A stretch of DNA of 64,000 nt from Bacillota bacterium (GCA_023436245.1 JAEZJZ010000115.1:1-64000); one strand, 5' to 3'. Shown: positions 16,797-25,558, numbered from the stretch's first letter. Notes: a model not told the origin generated them from the letters alone. Numbers and translations: made by a program.

Positions 16797-18000
16797 CTTC
16801 ACTCCCCCTCGACGCCAACGCCCGACTGAAAACCCGGCCGTCAGCCAAAATGGTCTCTATAATCTCTCCCTCTGCCACCTGCTGGGCGGCGAGGATGATC
16901 TGTCCGTCTGCCTTCCGAGTAACGCTGTAGCCGCGGGCGAGCACGCTGAGCGGACTCAGCGCCTGCAGTCTCCCAGCTGCGACTTGCAGTTCTCCGGTGA
17001 GTTCCCGGTGCCGGGAGGCGACCGCCTGCCTCAACCGATATTCCAAACTGTCCAGATTCTGCTGCAATGGCCGCAGTAGATCGAGCGGGCTCCTGAGCAC
17101 CCGACGCTCCGATAGCATGCGCAGTTCGCGCTGTCGACGGCTGACCAGCGAGCGCTCCGCCAGAACCATGCGCTGCATCAGCCCAGCCAAATTGCGTTCC
17201 ACCTCCCAGAGCACAGGCACCGCCAATTCGGCCGCGGCGCTAGGGGTTGCTGCCCGCTGATCGGCCACAAAGTCGGCTATGGTGTAGTCATTCTCATGCC
17301 CCACGGCCGAGATGACCGGCTTCTCACAGGCGGCGATCGCTCTGGCGACGCCCTCATCGTTGAATGCCCAGAGCTCCTCCTGCGAGCCACCACCGCGCCC
17401 CACGATAATCAGGTCAACCTCTGGTAGCCGACCGAGCAGTCGCAACGCCCGGATGATGCTGGCAGGAGCATCAGACCCCTGCACAGCGACTGGCAGCAGA
17501 TAGACCTTGACCTTGGGATAGCGCCGGCGAATGATGGAAAGCAGGTCGCGCACCGCCGCTCCGGTGGGAGAGGTCGCGATGCCGATAGTCTTCGGAAACG
17601 ACGGCAGAGGCCGTTTGCGGCTGGCGGCAAACAAGCCCTCAGCTTGCAGCTTCTGTTTGAGCTGCTCGTAAGCCAGATAAAGAGAGCCCAACCCGGCTGG
17701 TTGTAGGCTGTTAACCACGATTTGGTACTGTCCATCGCGCTCGTATACAGATATGCTGCCCTGCGCCACCACCTGCAGCCCGTCAGTTGGACGAAAGAGC
17801 AGAGCCTGCGCCCGGCTGCGAAACATCACCGCCCGCAGGCAACTGCTCTGATCCTTCAATGTGAAATAGAGATGGCCGGAGCTATGCAACCGACAATTGG
17901 AGATTTCGCCCTGAACCAGCACTCGCTGCAGAACTTCATCTCCGTCCAATAGTGCACGCAGGTAATTGGTCAGTTGGCTGACAGAAAAGATGGCTGACAA
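16777..18000 (-). CDS. xseA: Exodeoxyribonuclease VII large subunit
   Basis: A 407-residue nuclease subunit: N-terminal OB fold (about 5-100), catalytic domain with GRGGGSQEELWAFNDE and ISAVGHENDYTIADFVAD, and a C-terminal coiled coil. With XseB it degrades single-stranded DNA to oligonucleotides. The start is TTG 18000 with GGAGGT at good spacing. It follows the TsaD paralogue after 15 bases. Confidence 0.95.
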   Translation of the reverse strand: MSAIFSVSQLTNYLRALLDGDEVLQRVLVQGEISNCRLHSSGHLYFTLKDQSSCLRAVMFRSRAQALLFRPTDGLQVVAQGSISVYERDGQYQIVVNSLQPAGLGSLYLAYEQLKQKLQAEGLFAASRKRPLPSFPKTIGIATSPTGAAVRDLLSIIRRRYPKVKVYLLPVAVQGSDAPASIIRALRLLGRLPEVDLIIVGRGGGSQEELWAFNDEGVARAIAACEKPVISAVGHENDYTIADFVADQRAATPSAAAELAVPVLWEVERNLAGLMQRMVLAERSLVSRRQRELRMLSERRVLRSPLDLLRPLQQNLDSLEYRLRQAVASRHRELTGELQVAAGRLQALSPLSVLARGYSVTRKADGQIILAAQQVAEGEIIETILADGRVFSRALASRGSEDAEAKC

Positions 18001-18015
18001 ATCGCCTACCTCCTT

Positions 18016-18972
18016 CTACCCTCTGACTGCAGACTCGGCCAAAAGGTGTCGCTGCCTGGCCAAGCGAGCTATGCCAACCGCATTATCACTGGACAGTGCA
18101 GGCTCTGCAAAGATCAAACGAAAAGCCGGTCCCAGACGATGCAGCAGTCGGTCGCGAATCAACTGGTTGCTGAGCACGCCGCCAACCGCCAGCACGGTTG
18201 TGCAGGCGTAACTACCCCGAGCCGCCCGCAGCACCTTCTCCAAGGCATTCGCGACCACCCGCAGCACCGCAAAGGCAATCTCAGCAACATCCTCTCCCTG
18301 CTCTACCAAGCGGAGAGCGGCGCTGCAGGGGCCGGAAAAGCTGAAACTCAGGCCATCGACCGAAGAGGGCAGAGAGATGCGCCCAACGGCCGCTTTGGCC
18401 AACCGTTCAAGGTCAGGACCGGCCGGGAAAGGCAGGCCCATGGCCACACCCACTCGATCGATCATCTGGCCAGCGTTGAGGTCACTCGTTCCGGCCACCA
18501 GCTCGACGGAGAAGCCTGCCGTGCTGTGCGGGTGCACCCGCAGCAGCTCGGACGTTCCTCCGGAGATATGCACTGCCAGGAAATCCGCCGACAGGGCAGC
18601 ATCCAGTCCCGCCGCTAAGTGACCTTCCTGATGAGAGAAAGAATAGAGCGGAACCCCAGCCGTCTGGGCAACAGCCTCCGCTGCCAACACACCCGCCAAG
18701 AAGACCGGCATGTATGAACCGTCAACCGGCCGCGGTCGGGCGCTGACTCCAACCGCCCGAAGCGGCAACCGAGTTGCAGGCAAGCGACGCAGCAGTTCCG
18801 GCAGTTGGCGAACATGATGAAACACGCCTTCGCTTTGGCGCAGTCCGTGCTCCCCTGCTTGCACGGGCAATAGTATCCGCTCATCCAGCAGAGTTGTGCC
18901 TGACTTGTCCAAAAGACAAAGTGAAGTAGTGTAGCAGCTAGTGTCTATGCCCAGATAGCAGGCATCAGGCAT
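18016..18972 (-). CDS. TsaD/Kae1-like paralogue (glycoprotease family)
   Basis: A 318-residue ASKHA-fold protein related to TsaD, the tRNA threonylcarbamoyladenosine transferase. It keeps the metal-binding HxxxH (SHQEGH) and a C-terminal SSDNAVGIA similar to the TsaD SDNG motif, plus HISGGTSELL for the phosphate loop. The N-terminus (LGIDTSCYTTSLCL) matches the family. Clostridia often carry this second, divergent copy between nusB and xseA besides the true tsaD, so I do not call it tsaD. Its start overlaps the end of nusB by eight bases. Its activity is unknown. Confidence 0.8.
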   Translation of the reverse strand: MPDACYLGIDTSCYTTSLCLLDKSGTTLLDERILLPVQAGEHGLRQSEGVFHHVRQLPELLRRLPATRLPLRAVGVSARPRPVDGSYMPVFLAGVLAAEAVAQTAGVPLYSFSHQEGHLAAGLDAALSADFLAVHISGGTSELLRVHPHSTAGFSVELVAGTSDLNAGQMIDRVGVAMGLPFPAGPDLERLAKAAVGRISLPSSVDGLSFSFSGPCSAALRLVEQGEDVAEIAFAVLRVVANALEKVLRAARGSYACTTVLAVGGVLSNQLIRDRLLHRLGPAFRLIFAEPALSSDNAVGIARLARQRHLLAESAVRG

Positions 18973-19369
18973 GATCGGAACGCACCACGTTGCCCAAAAT
19001 GCCGTTGATGAACTTGCCCGATTCAGCCGTGCTGTACTTGTTGGCCAGCTCCACCGCTTCGTTGATCACCACGCCAGTTGGCACTCCAGTCGCTGACAGG
19101 AGTTCACCCAGCGCCAACCGCAAGATGGCCCGGTCCACCCGGGCCAAGCGATCGATTTGCCAGTCAACGGACTTGCCGCGGATGATCTGGTCGCTCGCCT
19201 CCTGCTGCTGCAGGGCGTTGTCCACCAACTGCCGGGCAAATGGCTCCAGCTCAGCCTCAATGGGCGTGGTCTCCAGTGCAAAGTGGAACGCCTCGCCCAG
19301 ATCCACGTGGCCGCTCTCCATCTGAAAGAGAGCACGCAATGCCACTTCCCGTGCCAAACGACGACTCAT
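18965..19369 (-). CDS. nusB: Transcription antitermination factor NusB
   Basis: A 134-residue all-helical NusB that binds boxA RNA with S10 in rRNA antitermination. The family core RRLAREVALRALFQ opens the protein, with VDRAILRLALGEL and VVINEAVELANKY later. I use the ATG at 19369, nine bases after AGAGGA; the first ATG in frame overlaps the site. It is the first gene of the nusB-tsaD paralogue-xseA-xseB-ispA unit. Confidence 0.96.
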   Translation of the reverse strand: MSRRLAREVALRALFQMESGHVDLGEAFHFALETTPIEAELEPFARQLVDNALQQQEASDQIIRGKSVDWQIDRLARVDRAILRLALGELLSATGVPTGVVINEAVELANKYSTAESGKFINGILGNVVRSDHA

Positions 19370-19510
19370 CCATATCATTCCTCTACGTTCAAATTCATAG
19401 CCTACCGCAAAGCAGCGGCCGAAGACACTTCTATTCTAGCATACCCTGAGAGCTAGCCATTTTCTTCCCCGAAATGGCTCGAAAGGCAAGCCAAGGCGGT
19501 AGTGTGTATT

Positions 19511-19535
19511 CGAAAAAAAACGCCGCAGCTGCGGC
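19511..19535 (-). terminator. Intrinsic terminator after the asp23/amaP operon
   Basis: On the minus strand GCCGCAGCTGCGGC is followed by GTTTTTTTTCG, a classic stem and T-run. It lies about 130 bases beyond the DUF2273 stop, upstream of nusB. Confidence 0.8.
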
Positions 19536-19569
19536 AGATGCGAGACTGTTACGCTGTCGACCTCAGACC

Positions 19570-19664
19570 TATCGCGTGAAGTCAAGTCTCGGTCCAAAGC
19601 AACTCAACCGAGTTGCGATCCCAAGCATAACTTGACTCTGCGTTCTACAGTTTGACTTAACGCC
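19570..19664. repeat. Family D-like arms enclosing a family A half hairpin
   Basis: The left arm AAGTCAAGTCTCGGTCCAA and the right arm TTTGACTTAACGCC resemble the family D termini. Between them lies GCAACTCaaccGAGTTGCGATC, the first hairpin and part of the linker of family A. It ends at the stop codon of the DUF2273 gene. Confidence 0.5.
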
Positions 19665-19877
19665 CTAGTCGCGGCCTCTCAGGCGCAGATAGAACTCTGC
19701 CAAGCCGCCCGCCTCATCAACACGTGAACCGACGAACCAGCCGATGGTAACCAGGATGAGGATGAAAATGGTGCGCAGCAACCCGTATTCCAGAATGACC
19801 AAAGCCAACAACAGCCCCAGGGCTACCCCCAGGATCCGGCCGCCAAAGCTCGCCAACCAGATCTGCAGTCTGTCCAT
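19665..19877 (-). CDS. DUF2273 small membrane protein
   Basis: A 70-residue protein with two adjacent hydrophobic segments (about 13-30 and 33-50), of the DUF2273 family found with asp23 and amaP. It is presumably part of the membrane complex that anchors Asp23. GAGGTGAA precedes the ATG. It is the last gene of the three-gene operon, followed by repeats and a strong terminator. Confidence 0.9.
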   Translation of the reverse strand: MDRLQIWLASFGGRILGVALGLLLALVILEYGLLRTIFILILVTIGWFVGSRVDEAGGLAEFYLRLRGRD

Positions 19878-19908
19878 CAGGATTCACCTCACAAGCCTTG
19901 CGGCTGAA

Positions 19909-20448
19909 TCAGAGCGGCCTTGGGTGATCACTGCCGACCGCCGAGAACAGCACCAGCACATCCCGGACGCTGACACTGGTCACCTTCTCCACCTGTTGGC
20001 TGATCGCCGCCTGCAGTGAGCGCGCCAGTTCCACCAAGTTCTGCTGACCGCTAGTTGCTACTTTCACGCGGACGACCACGCCCCCGCCGGCTGCAACCTG
20101 CAGCTGCACGTGGGCTCGACGCACACTTCGCTCGGTCTGCACCACCTGGAGGACGATCTGCTCCAACGCAGAAAGAGAAATCTTGATCTGACCGAGTTCG
20201 CCTTCATGCACGAAGCCGGCTTGTTGCCTGTTCTGCGCGGGCAAAACGCCCTGGTAGAGCAGCCTGATCGCCAGCAGAAACATCAGGAGCGCAGCGAGAG
20301 AGACCTCCAACTCATGCCCGTACAGATAACCTGAGACCAGGTCAGCCACTGGGCCCAAAAATCCATTAGCCACGCCGAAGACATAGGCGGAGATCACCAT
20401 CACGGCGAGAGTGAAGAGCACAAAGAGAACGCGATCGAAGTTACTCAT
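19909..20448 (-). CDS. amaP: Alkaline shock response membrane anchor AmaP
   Basis: A 179-residue protein with two N-terminal transmembrane segments (about 7-30 and 50-68) followed by a soluble Asp23-like domain (IKISLSALEQIVLQVV ... VRVKVATSG). AmaP fixes Asp23 to the membrane and is tied to the cell-envelope stress response. It follows asp23 and precedes DUF2273 on one transcript. Confidence 0.9.
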   Translation of the reverse strand: MSNFDRVLFVLFTLAVMVISAYVFGVANGFLGPVADLVSGYLYGHELEVSLAALLMFLLAIRLLYQGVLPAQNRQQAGFVHEGELGQIKISLSALEQIVLQVVQTERSVRRAHVQLQVAAGGGVVVRVKVATSGQQNLVELARSLQAAISQQVEKVTSVSVRDVLVLFSAVGSDHPRPL

Positions 20449-20516
20449 GGCAAGTTCAACTCCTTGCTGGATGATTATTCCCGCCCAAACGACATTGAAA
20501 ACGTGACCTCAGGAAA

Positions 20517-20906
20517 TCACTTCGCCTTAGCGTTATCCTCGGTCTTGTCTGCGAAATCCACTCCCTGAACATGCACGTTAACCTCCACAACCTGCAATCC
20601 GGTCATGCTCTCAATAGCCTTGCGCACGTTCTCCTGTACCGCCAGAGCTACCGCCGGAATGCGCACCCCATAGTCAACCACGATGGAGAGCTCCACTGCT
20701 GCCTGTTTCTCGCCAACCGAGACCTTCACGCCCTTGGACAGGTTGCGCTTGCCCAGCATCTCCACTACACTGCCCGCCAGTCCGCTGCCGCTCATGCCGG
20801 TCACACCCGGCACCTCCACGGCAGCCAACCCGGCGATTATGCCCACAACCTCGTCAGATATGCGCACAGCACCATTGTCCCGGTGCTCCTCATGCACGTT
20901 ATTCAT
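20517..20906 (-). CDS. asp23: Asp23/Gls24 family envelope stress response protein
   Basis: A 129-residue Asp23/Gls24 protein with the family's VRISDEVVGIIAGLAAVEVPGVTGM start and VAVQENVRKAIESMTGLQVVEVNVHVQGV end, broken here for length. The ATG at 20906 has GGGAGG nine bases upstream. First gene of the asp23-amaP-DUF2273 operon. In Clostridia this operon typically sits between spoIIIAH and nusB, as here. Confidence 0.93.
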   Translation of the reverse strand: MNNVHEEHRDNGAVRISDEVVGIIAGLAAVEVPGVTGMSGSGLAGSVVEMLGKRNLSKGVKVSVGEKQAAVELSIVVDYGVRIPAVALAVQENVRKAIESMTGLQVVEVNVHVQGVDFADKTEDNAKAK

Positions 20907-21620
20907 TGAAAGCATCCTCCCTTATTCAACTGCAGGCCGCCGACCGGCGCCTCGCATTCAGTGGGCCACGCAAAACCCAGGGCAAAATCAACTCTATTAT
21001 ACTAAAGGGACTGTCTCATAACAATCTTTTCCGTTCCGCGCCGACCGCAACCGCCCCCCGACCATGGGGCGGTTCTATAATCCACCGCTGCCCCGAAGCG
21101 ATGGGGACGGACCTTTCTGCCACGCGCGACGGTCGACAATGGCCGTGATTTGCCTTGAGCACCGCGCCGTTCTGTCAGGCTGGTCGCGCCGCCCCGCTTA
21201 GCTGCCAATTGGAGTAATGAAATGAGCCCGTCTCGCCCGGGGTCCAGCAGAACTCGCCACCAGTCTATACACAAGATCCGCACATTACCACAGCTATCCG
21301 GCATTGCTTGGGTTATGCTCTTGCGCTCAGGCGGCTCAGACAGCTGCTGGACCTGTTCCGGCCTCACTCGCTCATCTGATTTGGGGCAGCCAACGCGTGG
21401 CTTGCGCGAACCAAGCCTGCCCTCCGGCGCTTTGGTGACGGTGACGCGGATCTGCGCTCCTTCTGCTAGGCATCGAAGACTGGTACGTCGGCCTGGAAGT
21501 CTCATTACGAGATCTGGAAGGAATCTATCCTGATTCGCAACCCTGAGGGTACAAGCTATGGGCAAGAGCGCCGACAGTGAGCACGCGTAGAGGGGTGGGC
21601 GCCACAAACAAGCGACCAGT

Positions 21621-21686
21621 CAGCAGCACGCAGTGCTGCGATTTCCAATGAAAGCGATAGTTGCGCAGCAACTATCGGCTTGTACC
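21621..21686. repeat. Family A two-hairpin repeat, single copy
   Basis: Hairpin 1 is GCAGCACgcaGTGCTGC, the linker GATTTCCAATGAAAG, hairpin 2 CGATAGTTGcgcaGCAACTATCG, and the tail GCTTGTACC. Relative to the 15-kb copies, both arms of hairpin 1 changed together (GCAACAC/GTGTTGC to GCAGCAC/GTGCTGC). Confidence 0.9.
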
Positions 21687-21866
21687 GTTAGGTGGCTGTT
21701 CAATGAAGAGAACGAGGAGGCGAAGGGAACAGCGGCAGCAACCGGCACACGGAACATATGTAGACAGTAACTCTGCCGATGCACACTATCGGTTCAGTAA
21801 GTCCCTTCGCCCGCGCAGGATTTGCTGCCGCTCCTTCGCCGACGAGCTTATACCAAAAATTGCCAC

Positions 21867-21939
21867 GCAGTCGTGGTTTGTGCGCCCCAACCCGTCGCCC
21901 CGATATCGTGTCGGGGCGCTTGCCGCCACACACGACTGC
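21867..21939. other. Nested hairpin structure in intergenic DNA
   Basis: An outer perfect 9-bp stem (GCAGTCGTG with CACGACTGC at 21867-21875 and 21931-21939) encloses an 8-bp inner stem (CGCCCCGA with TCGGGGCG at 21896-21903 and 21911-21918). It could be a structured RNA or a repeat; no family is recognised. Confidence 0.4.
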
Positions 21940-21942
21940 TAC

Positions 21943-21973
21943 ACAAAAAGAAAACCGGGTGTGTACCCGGTTT
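21943..21973 (-). terminator. Terminator of the spoIIIA operon
   Basis: On the minus strand AAACCGGGT-ACAC-ACCCGGTTT is followed by TCTTTTTGTG, starting seven bases past the spoIIIAH stop. Confidence 0.85.
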
Positions 21974-21979
21974 GTTGGA

Positions 21980-22510
21980 TTAGCCCCGCTCGATCACGCG
22001 CACCTTACCCATGTCCACGCCGAGGGATGTAGACACCAGCTCCATCACCTGCAACGCTTCCGATTGAGTGAGGCCGGACGACTTGATGATCAGGTTGGCA
22101 GTGTCCTGATTAAATACCAGAATCGCGTCCTCAAAGCCCTTGCTCATCACCAGCTTCTCCACCGTCAGTTCTTGCTCCATCAGTGCAGTCAGACTGAGCC
22201 AATCCTGCTGCGCTTCAGCGCGAACCTCGGCACTGGTGTTGTTGTTGTTGATGATCTCCCGCAACAGTTCCACCTGCATGCTGCGTTGCTTCTCGCGCTC
22301 CAGCCGATGCTCCGCGAAGAAATCCGTCGTGGATTCCGAACTGACATCCTCCTGCCCGGGCATCAGCCCGGGGTCCCCAGGCGTCACCTTGGCTTCGGGA
22401 TTCCAAACCAGCTGTTGGTCGATGTAATAGTTCACCAGGTAGTTTCCGCCCACAGCCAACACCAGCAGTACGACGATACTGGCCAAGAGTGCTCTGGCCT
22501 TAATTAACAC
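21980..22510 (-). CDS. spoIIIAH: Stage III sporulation protein AH
   Basis: A 176-residue SpoIIIAH. One N-terminal transmembrane helix (about 8-27) is followed by a linker and a YscJ/FliF-like ring-building domain (SAEVRAEAQQDWLSLT ... MSKGFEDAILVFNQD). In the mother-cell outer membrane around the forespore it binds SpoIIQ and forms the feeding-tube channel. The GTG at 22510 lies eight bases after AGAGG; a GTG three codons upstream overlaps that site. Last gene of the eight-gene operon. Confidence 0.95.
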   Translation of the reverse strand: MLIKARALLASIVVLLVLAVGGNYLVNYYIDQQLVWNPEAKVTPGDPGLMPGQEDVSSESTTDFFAEHRLEREKQRSMQVELLREIINNNNTSAEVRAEAQQDWLSLTALMEQELTVEKLVMSKGFEDAILVFNQDTANLIIKSSGLTQSEALQVMELVSTSLGVDMGKVRVIERG

Positions 22511-22521
22511 AACTCTCACCT

Positions 22522-23115
22522 CTACTTCCCCGATATGACTTCAATGCGATGGGCGGCGATGTCGAGCACCGTCTGCACAACTCTAGTCAGTGACAGGCGA
22601 ACGGCTGCATCATCCGCACCTTGAGCAACAATCAGCACACCGGTTACCGGAGGCAGGTTCTCCTGCAGCGTCACCAGGTCATTACCCGAATCCGTGAGCA
22701 GGTTCGTCTGATGACTCTCCTCCTTGGTGATCCGTGTCCCGCCACTGCTGTCCTTCTCTTCAGTTGTCTTCTGAGAGGTCTGAGTGTTCATCGCCGGAAT
22801 GGCCTCGGAGGTTCCGGAGAGCGACAGCATCACACTCACTTCCCCCACTCCGTCGATAGCAGCCAGAGTCCTGGCCAATTGCTGCTCAAGCGCCAAGCGG
22901 TAGTCATTGATCGTCTGCAAGGCGCCAGTGGTAGGCGGGTTCTGATTGACCGGGGTGGCATTCGGCAACGGCTGCTCCAGGCTCTGACCCGGCCACAGCA
23001 GTTGCAGCGCCAACAGGGCCGTGACGCCAATCAAGCCGATCAGCAGCAGGCGGTTCTTGCCCAGGCGCTCCCAAACTCCACTGAGCACAGCTTGCTGTGA
23101 GTTCACTTTGGACAT
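22522..23115 (-). CDS. spoIIIAG: Stage III sporulation protein AG
   Basis: A 197-residue SpoIIIAG with one N-terminal transmembrane helix (about 22-42) and a ring-building domain (LARTLAAIDGVGEVSVMLSL, then PPVTGVLIVAQGADD and VVQTVLDIAAHRIEVIS). A Ser/Thr-rich loop (about 108-140) interrupts the domain, as is usual for this family, where it forms a beta-triangle. GGGGGGAAAG precedes the ATG. It builds the mother-cell ring of the SpoIIIA-SpoIIQ complex. Confidence 0.95.
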   Translation of the reverse strand: MSKVNSQQAVLSGVWERLGKNRLLLIGLIGVTALLALQLLWPGQSLEQPLPNATPVNQNPPTTGALQTINDYRLALEQQLARTLAAIDGVGEVSVMLSLSGTSEAIPAMNTQTSQKTTEEKDSSGGTRITKEESHQTNLLTDSGNDLVTLQENLPPVTGVLIVAQGADDAAVRLSLTRVVQTVLDIAAHRIEVISGK

Positions 23116-23126
23116 CTCTTTCCCCC

Positions 23127-23732
23127 CTATTTGATGTTCACTGCTACACGATCCGCAGTCAGGACGAAGTGACCGACCAGGACCCCCCGGAGTGCAGCCG
23201 CCTTCTCAACCGCTGCCGGCGTTGGCGGGCTGGATTCCTGAACATCGTCCCCAACCTGTACCGGTCGCACATTGGCTACCGGCCTAACCGAATCGGAGCG
23301 CCAGGCGACATCAACCGTCATCTGCAAAATGCGTCCAAAATCTTCGGCCTGGCGATCCTCAACCAATTGAAATCTACAGGAAACCATTTCCACCTGGTCA
23401 TCCGCTTCCACCAGCTGCTCGATCTGATCAGTCAAGGCCTGGCGATAGTTGTCCAGCAACACCTGATCGTTTTGCTCTTGCCAGACCCGACTTTTCATCT
23501 GCAACTCTTCCCAGGAGGTGCGCACCGTGGCCTGGCCCAGCAGTTCCCCCAGGTTAAAAGGTGTGCGAGATAACTGCAGCAACGGTGCGAGCAGAGTGAG
23601 CACCATGATCAGCCCGACCGCCAGTTGTGCATAGCGCCTCATCCCGCCTTCCGGCAAGATGATCTGTAGGAAACTGGCCAGCAGCATGATCACGAGCACA
23701 TTCTGGACAAACTGCTTCACTGCTTCGACCAA
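23127..23732 (-). CDS. spoIIIAF: Stage III sporulation protein AF
   Basis: A SpoIIIAF protein of about 201 aa with two N-terminal membrane helices (VLVIMLLASFLQIILP and AVGLIMVLTLLAPLL) and a soluble ring-building domain with VEMVSCRFQLVED. I set the start at TTG 23732, seven bases after GGAGG; GTG 23750 would add six residues but lies within the purine-rich site. It sits between spoIIIAE and spoIIIAG with very short gaps. Confidence 0.93.
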   Translation of the reverse strand: MVEAVKQFVQNVLVIMLLASFLQIILPEGGMRRYAQLAVGLIMVLTLLAPLLQLSRTPFNLGELLGQATVRTSWEELQMKSRVWQEQNDQVLLDNYRQALTDQIEQLVEADDQVEMVSCRFQLVEDRQAEDFGRILQMTVDVAWRSDSVRPVANVRPVQVGDDVQESSPPTPAAVEKAAALRGVLVGHFVLTADRVAVNIK

Positions 23733-23759
23733 CCGCTCACCTCCCTCCACGCCCTGCCC

Positions 23760-24944
23760 TCAACGCAACATCAGGGCGCTGTTTCCGGTGCTGACCACCA
23801 CTGTGATCGTCATGAACAACAACACACCGACCAGCGCCAGCGCGCCAAAAAAGTAGGTGAAAACTCCAGCGATGTCGTTCAACGCGGCTGCGATTCTGCC
23901 TCCTCCCAGTGGCTGGGCTACGGCAGCGGCGACGCGGTAGATGACCAGCATGCCGATCAGCTTGATTGCAGGTAGCGCACAGAAGAGCAGCACACCGGTC
24001 GTGCCAATGAACCCAAGGGAGTTGCTGATCAGGCCAGAACAGCCAGCGATTGTCTCAAAACCATCAGAGAGCAAGCTTCCCACCACCGGCAAGAATGCCT
24101 TCACCGCAAACTTCCCCGCCCGGAAAGCCACCCCATCGGCAACAGCACCCAACGTGGACTGGGCAATGTTGAACCCGACAAAGACCATGAACAAGAGTCC
24201 CATCACCCCTGCGCCAATATCTCGCAACAGGTGTGCCACGCGGGAGACCTTAATGGTGTCCGAAAGGTTGTCCGCCAGGACCAGCACCCCGGAAAAGAAG
24301 ATCAGCGGCACAGCCAGATTGACGATCAGGGTGGTGATGCCGGTCAGCAGCACCAGCAGCATCGGACTGAACAGGGCAGCGGAGCTGACATTGCCGATGG
24401 AAAGCAGAATCGTGAGCAGGATCGGATACAGCGCTTGCACGAAGTTGACCATCGTCAACAGTGCCGACTTAGTCACAGCCATTGCCAGTCCAAAACTCTG
24501 CAGCGCAAACCCCATGATCACCAGCCAGCAAATCAGATAGGCAATGCTGGCCACCTTACCCTCCATGGCCTCGTGCAGGTGCTGCAGCAACACGCAGAGC
24601 AAGGAAAGCACCAACACCCGAATGAGGAGCGTGGATTGACCAGCCAGTTCCCGAAAGGCAAGGCGCATCAGCATGCTGAGCAACTGCCCGATGGAAAGGC
24701 CCTGCTGCTCTCTCAAAGCCGAGACGACGCCGCGGAGTGAGAGTTCGGGCAGATAGTCGCCATACTCGGTGGACAGTTGGTCCAGAAATGGTTTGAGACT
24801 GTCCATATCCAGACCCGACAACTGCTGCTCCAGAACCTGATCAATGCTCGCGCCAGTTGGTTCGTCAGGATTGGCGGCAGCAGCAGGCATGGGCATAAGG
24901 AACAGCAGTAGGACCGCCAGGCTGAGCATCGTCTTCCGCAGCAC
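23760..24944 (-). CDS. spoIIIAE: Stage III sporulation protein AE
   Basis: A 394-residue polytopic membrane protein, the likely export-gate-like part of the SpoIIIA complex. After a cleavable-looking N-terminal hydrophobic segment there is a soluble region (about 25-90), then several transmembrane helices, with conserved stretches such as AVADGVAFRAGKFAVKAFLPVVG and CSGLISNSLGFIG. GTG 24944 follows GGGAGG by eight bases; a GTG three codons upstream is too close to it. Confidence 0.95.
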   Translation of the reverse strand: MLRKTMLSLAVLLLFLMPMPAAAANPDEPTGASIDQVLEQQLSGLDMDSLKPFLDQLSTEYGDYLPELSLRGVVSALREQQGLSIGQLLSMLMRLAFRELAGQSTLLIRVLVLSLLCVLLQHLHEAMEGKVASIAYLICWLVIMGFALQSFGLAMAVTKSALLTMVNFVQALYPILLTILLSIGNVSSAALFSPMLLVLLTGITTLIVNLAVPLIFFSGVLVLADNLSDTIKVSRVAHLLRDIGAGVMGLLFMVFVGFNIAQSTLGAVADGVAFRAGKFAVKAFLPVVGSLLSDGFETIAGCSGLISNSLGFIGTTGVLLFCALPAIKLIGMLVIYRVAAAVAQPLGGGRIAAALNDIAGVFTYFFGALALVGVLLFMTITVVVSTGNSALMLR

Positions 24945-24963
24945 CCATCTCACCTCCCAGGAC

Positions 24964-25350
24964 TCAAGGTAATAGCCCTAACACAGTATCCAGGATCACC
25001 AAGACAATGGGGACGGCCAGCACCATGATGATCACCTTGCCAGCCAGTTCAACTTTGCCGGCGATGGCGCTCTCGTTCGCGTCACGGCAAACTTGGGCGC
25101 CGAACTCGGTGATGTATGCTACCCCTACTATGCGCAGCAACATGGAGAGCTGCAGCGAGCCGATTTCTACGCGGGAAGCGATGGAGTTCATCGTACTGAC
25201 CACCAGACCGATTTTAGGCAAAGCAGAGAGGAAGATCAGTGCCCCCACCAGAATGGAAAGCGCCAACGCAAACTCTGGACGGCTCTGCCTGAGGACAATC
25301 AGCAGCACGGTGGCCGTGATCGCCAGTGCAACAATCGGGATGATTTCCAT
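24964..25350 (-). CDS. spoIIIAD: Stage III sporulation protein AD
   Basis: A 128-residue SpoIIIAD with four hydrophobic segments. The frame is open upstream through spoIIIAC, but the ATG at 25350 (MEIIPIVALAI) gives the family's length. No strong RBS is visible; translation is probably coupled to spoIIIAC, whose stop lies eight bases upstream. Conserved stretches include YITEFGAQVCRDANESAIA. Confidence 0.93.
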   Translation of the reverse strand: MEIIPIVALAITATVLLIVLRQSRPEFALALSILVGALIFLSALPKIGLVVSTMNSIASRVEIGSLQLSMLLRIVGVAYITEFGAQVCRDANESAIAGKVELAGKVIIMVLAVPIVLVILDTVLGLLP

Positions 25351-25357
25351 GGTAGAT

Positions 25358-25558
25358 TCAGAACTGGAAGAGAGTTCGGATGGCGTCAAACAACTCACTG
25401 ACCCAGCGGATAACCGTGAACATGACCACGACCACTCCGAGCAACACCAGCACCTGCGCGTACTCCTCACGACCCGACTTGTCCAGAATCTTGTGCAGGA
25501 TGGCGACTACAAACCCAAATACGGCTACTTGCAGAATGACAGTGTAGTTGATGCCCAT
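25358..25558 (-). CDS. spoIIIAC: Stage III sporulation protein AC
   Basis: A 66-residue membrane protein with two hydrophobic helices, almost the standard length for SpoIIIAC, beginning MGINYTVILQVAVFGFVVA. GGAGGG precedes the ATG. Upstream is spoIIIAB and downstream spoIIIAD, the canonical order. Confidence 0.95.
   Translation of the reverse strand: MGINYTVILQVAVFGFVVAILHKILDKSGREEYAQVLVLLGVVVVMFTVIRWVSELFDAIRTLFQF

Larger units (their letters stand above)
20907..21979. other. Long region without a convincing gene
   Basis: About 1.07 kb. The longest frame (201 codons, minus) is rich in Arg, Cys and Trp, has no RBS and matches no family I know, so it is not called. The stretch holds TGTCTCATAAC near 21011, which resembles an insertion-sequence end but has no partner; a family A repeat at 21621-21686; a nested hairpin structure at 21867-21939; and the spoIIIAH terminator. 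Confidence 0.5.

Noticed and set aside
18016..18972. Naming this gene tsaD
   Set aside because: Sequence is divergent and its location is that of the common second copy in Clostridia; the canonical gene is expected elsewhere.
21005..21030. Insertion-sequence end (TGTCTCATAAC)
   Set aside because: No matching inverted end, target duplication or transposase was found in the following kilobase.
21002..21607. 201-codon minus-strand ORF between asp23 and spoIIIAH
   Set aside because: Rich in Arg and Cys, no ribosome site, no family pattern, and an equally long competing frame on the other strand; composition looks like noncoding GC-rich DNA.
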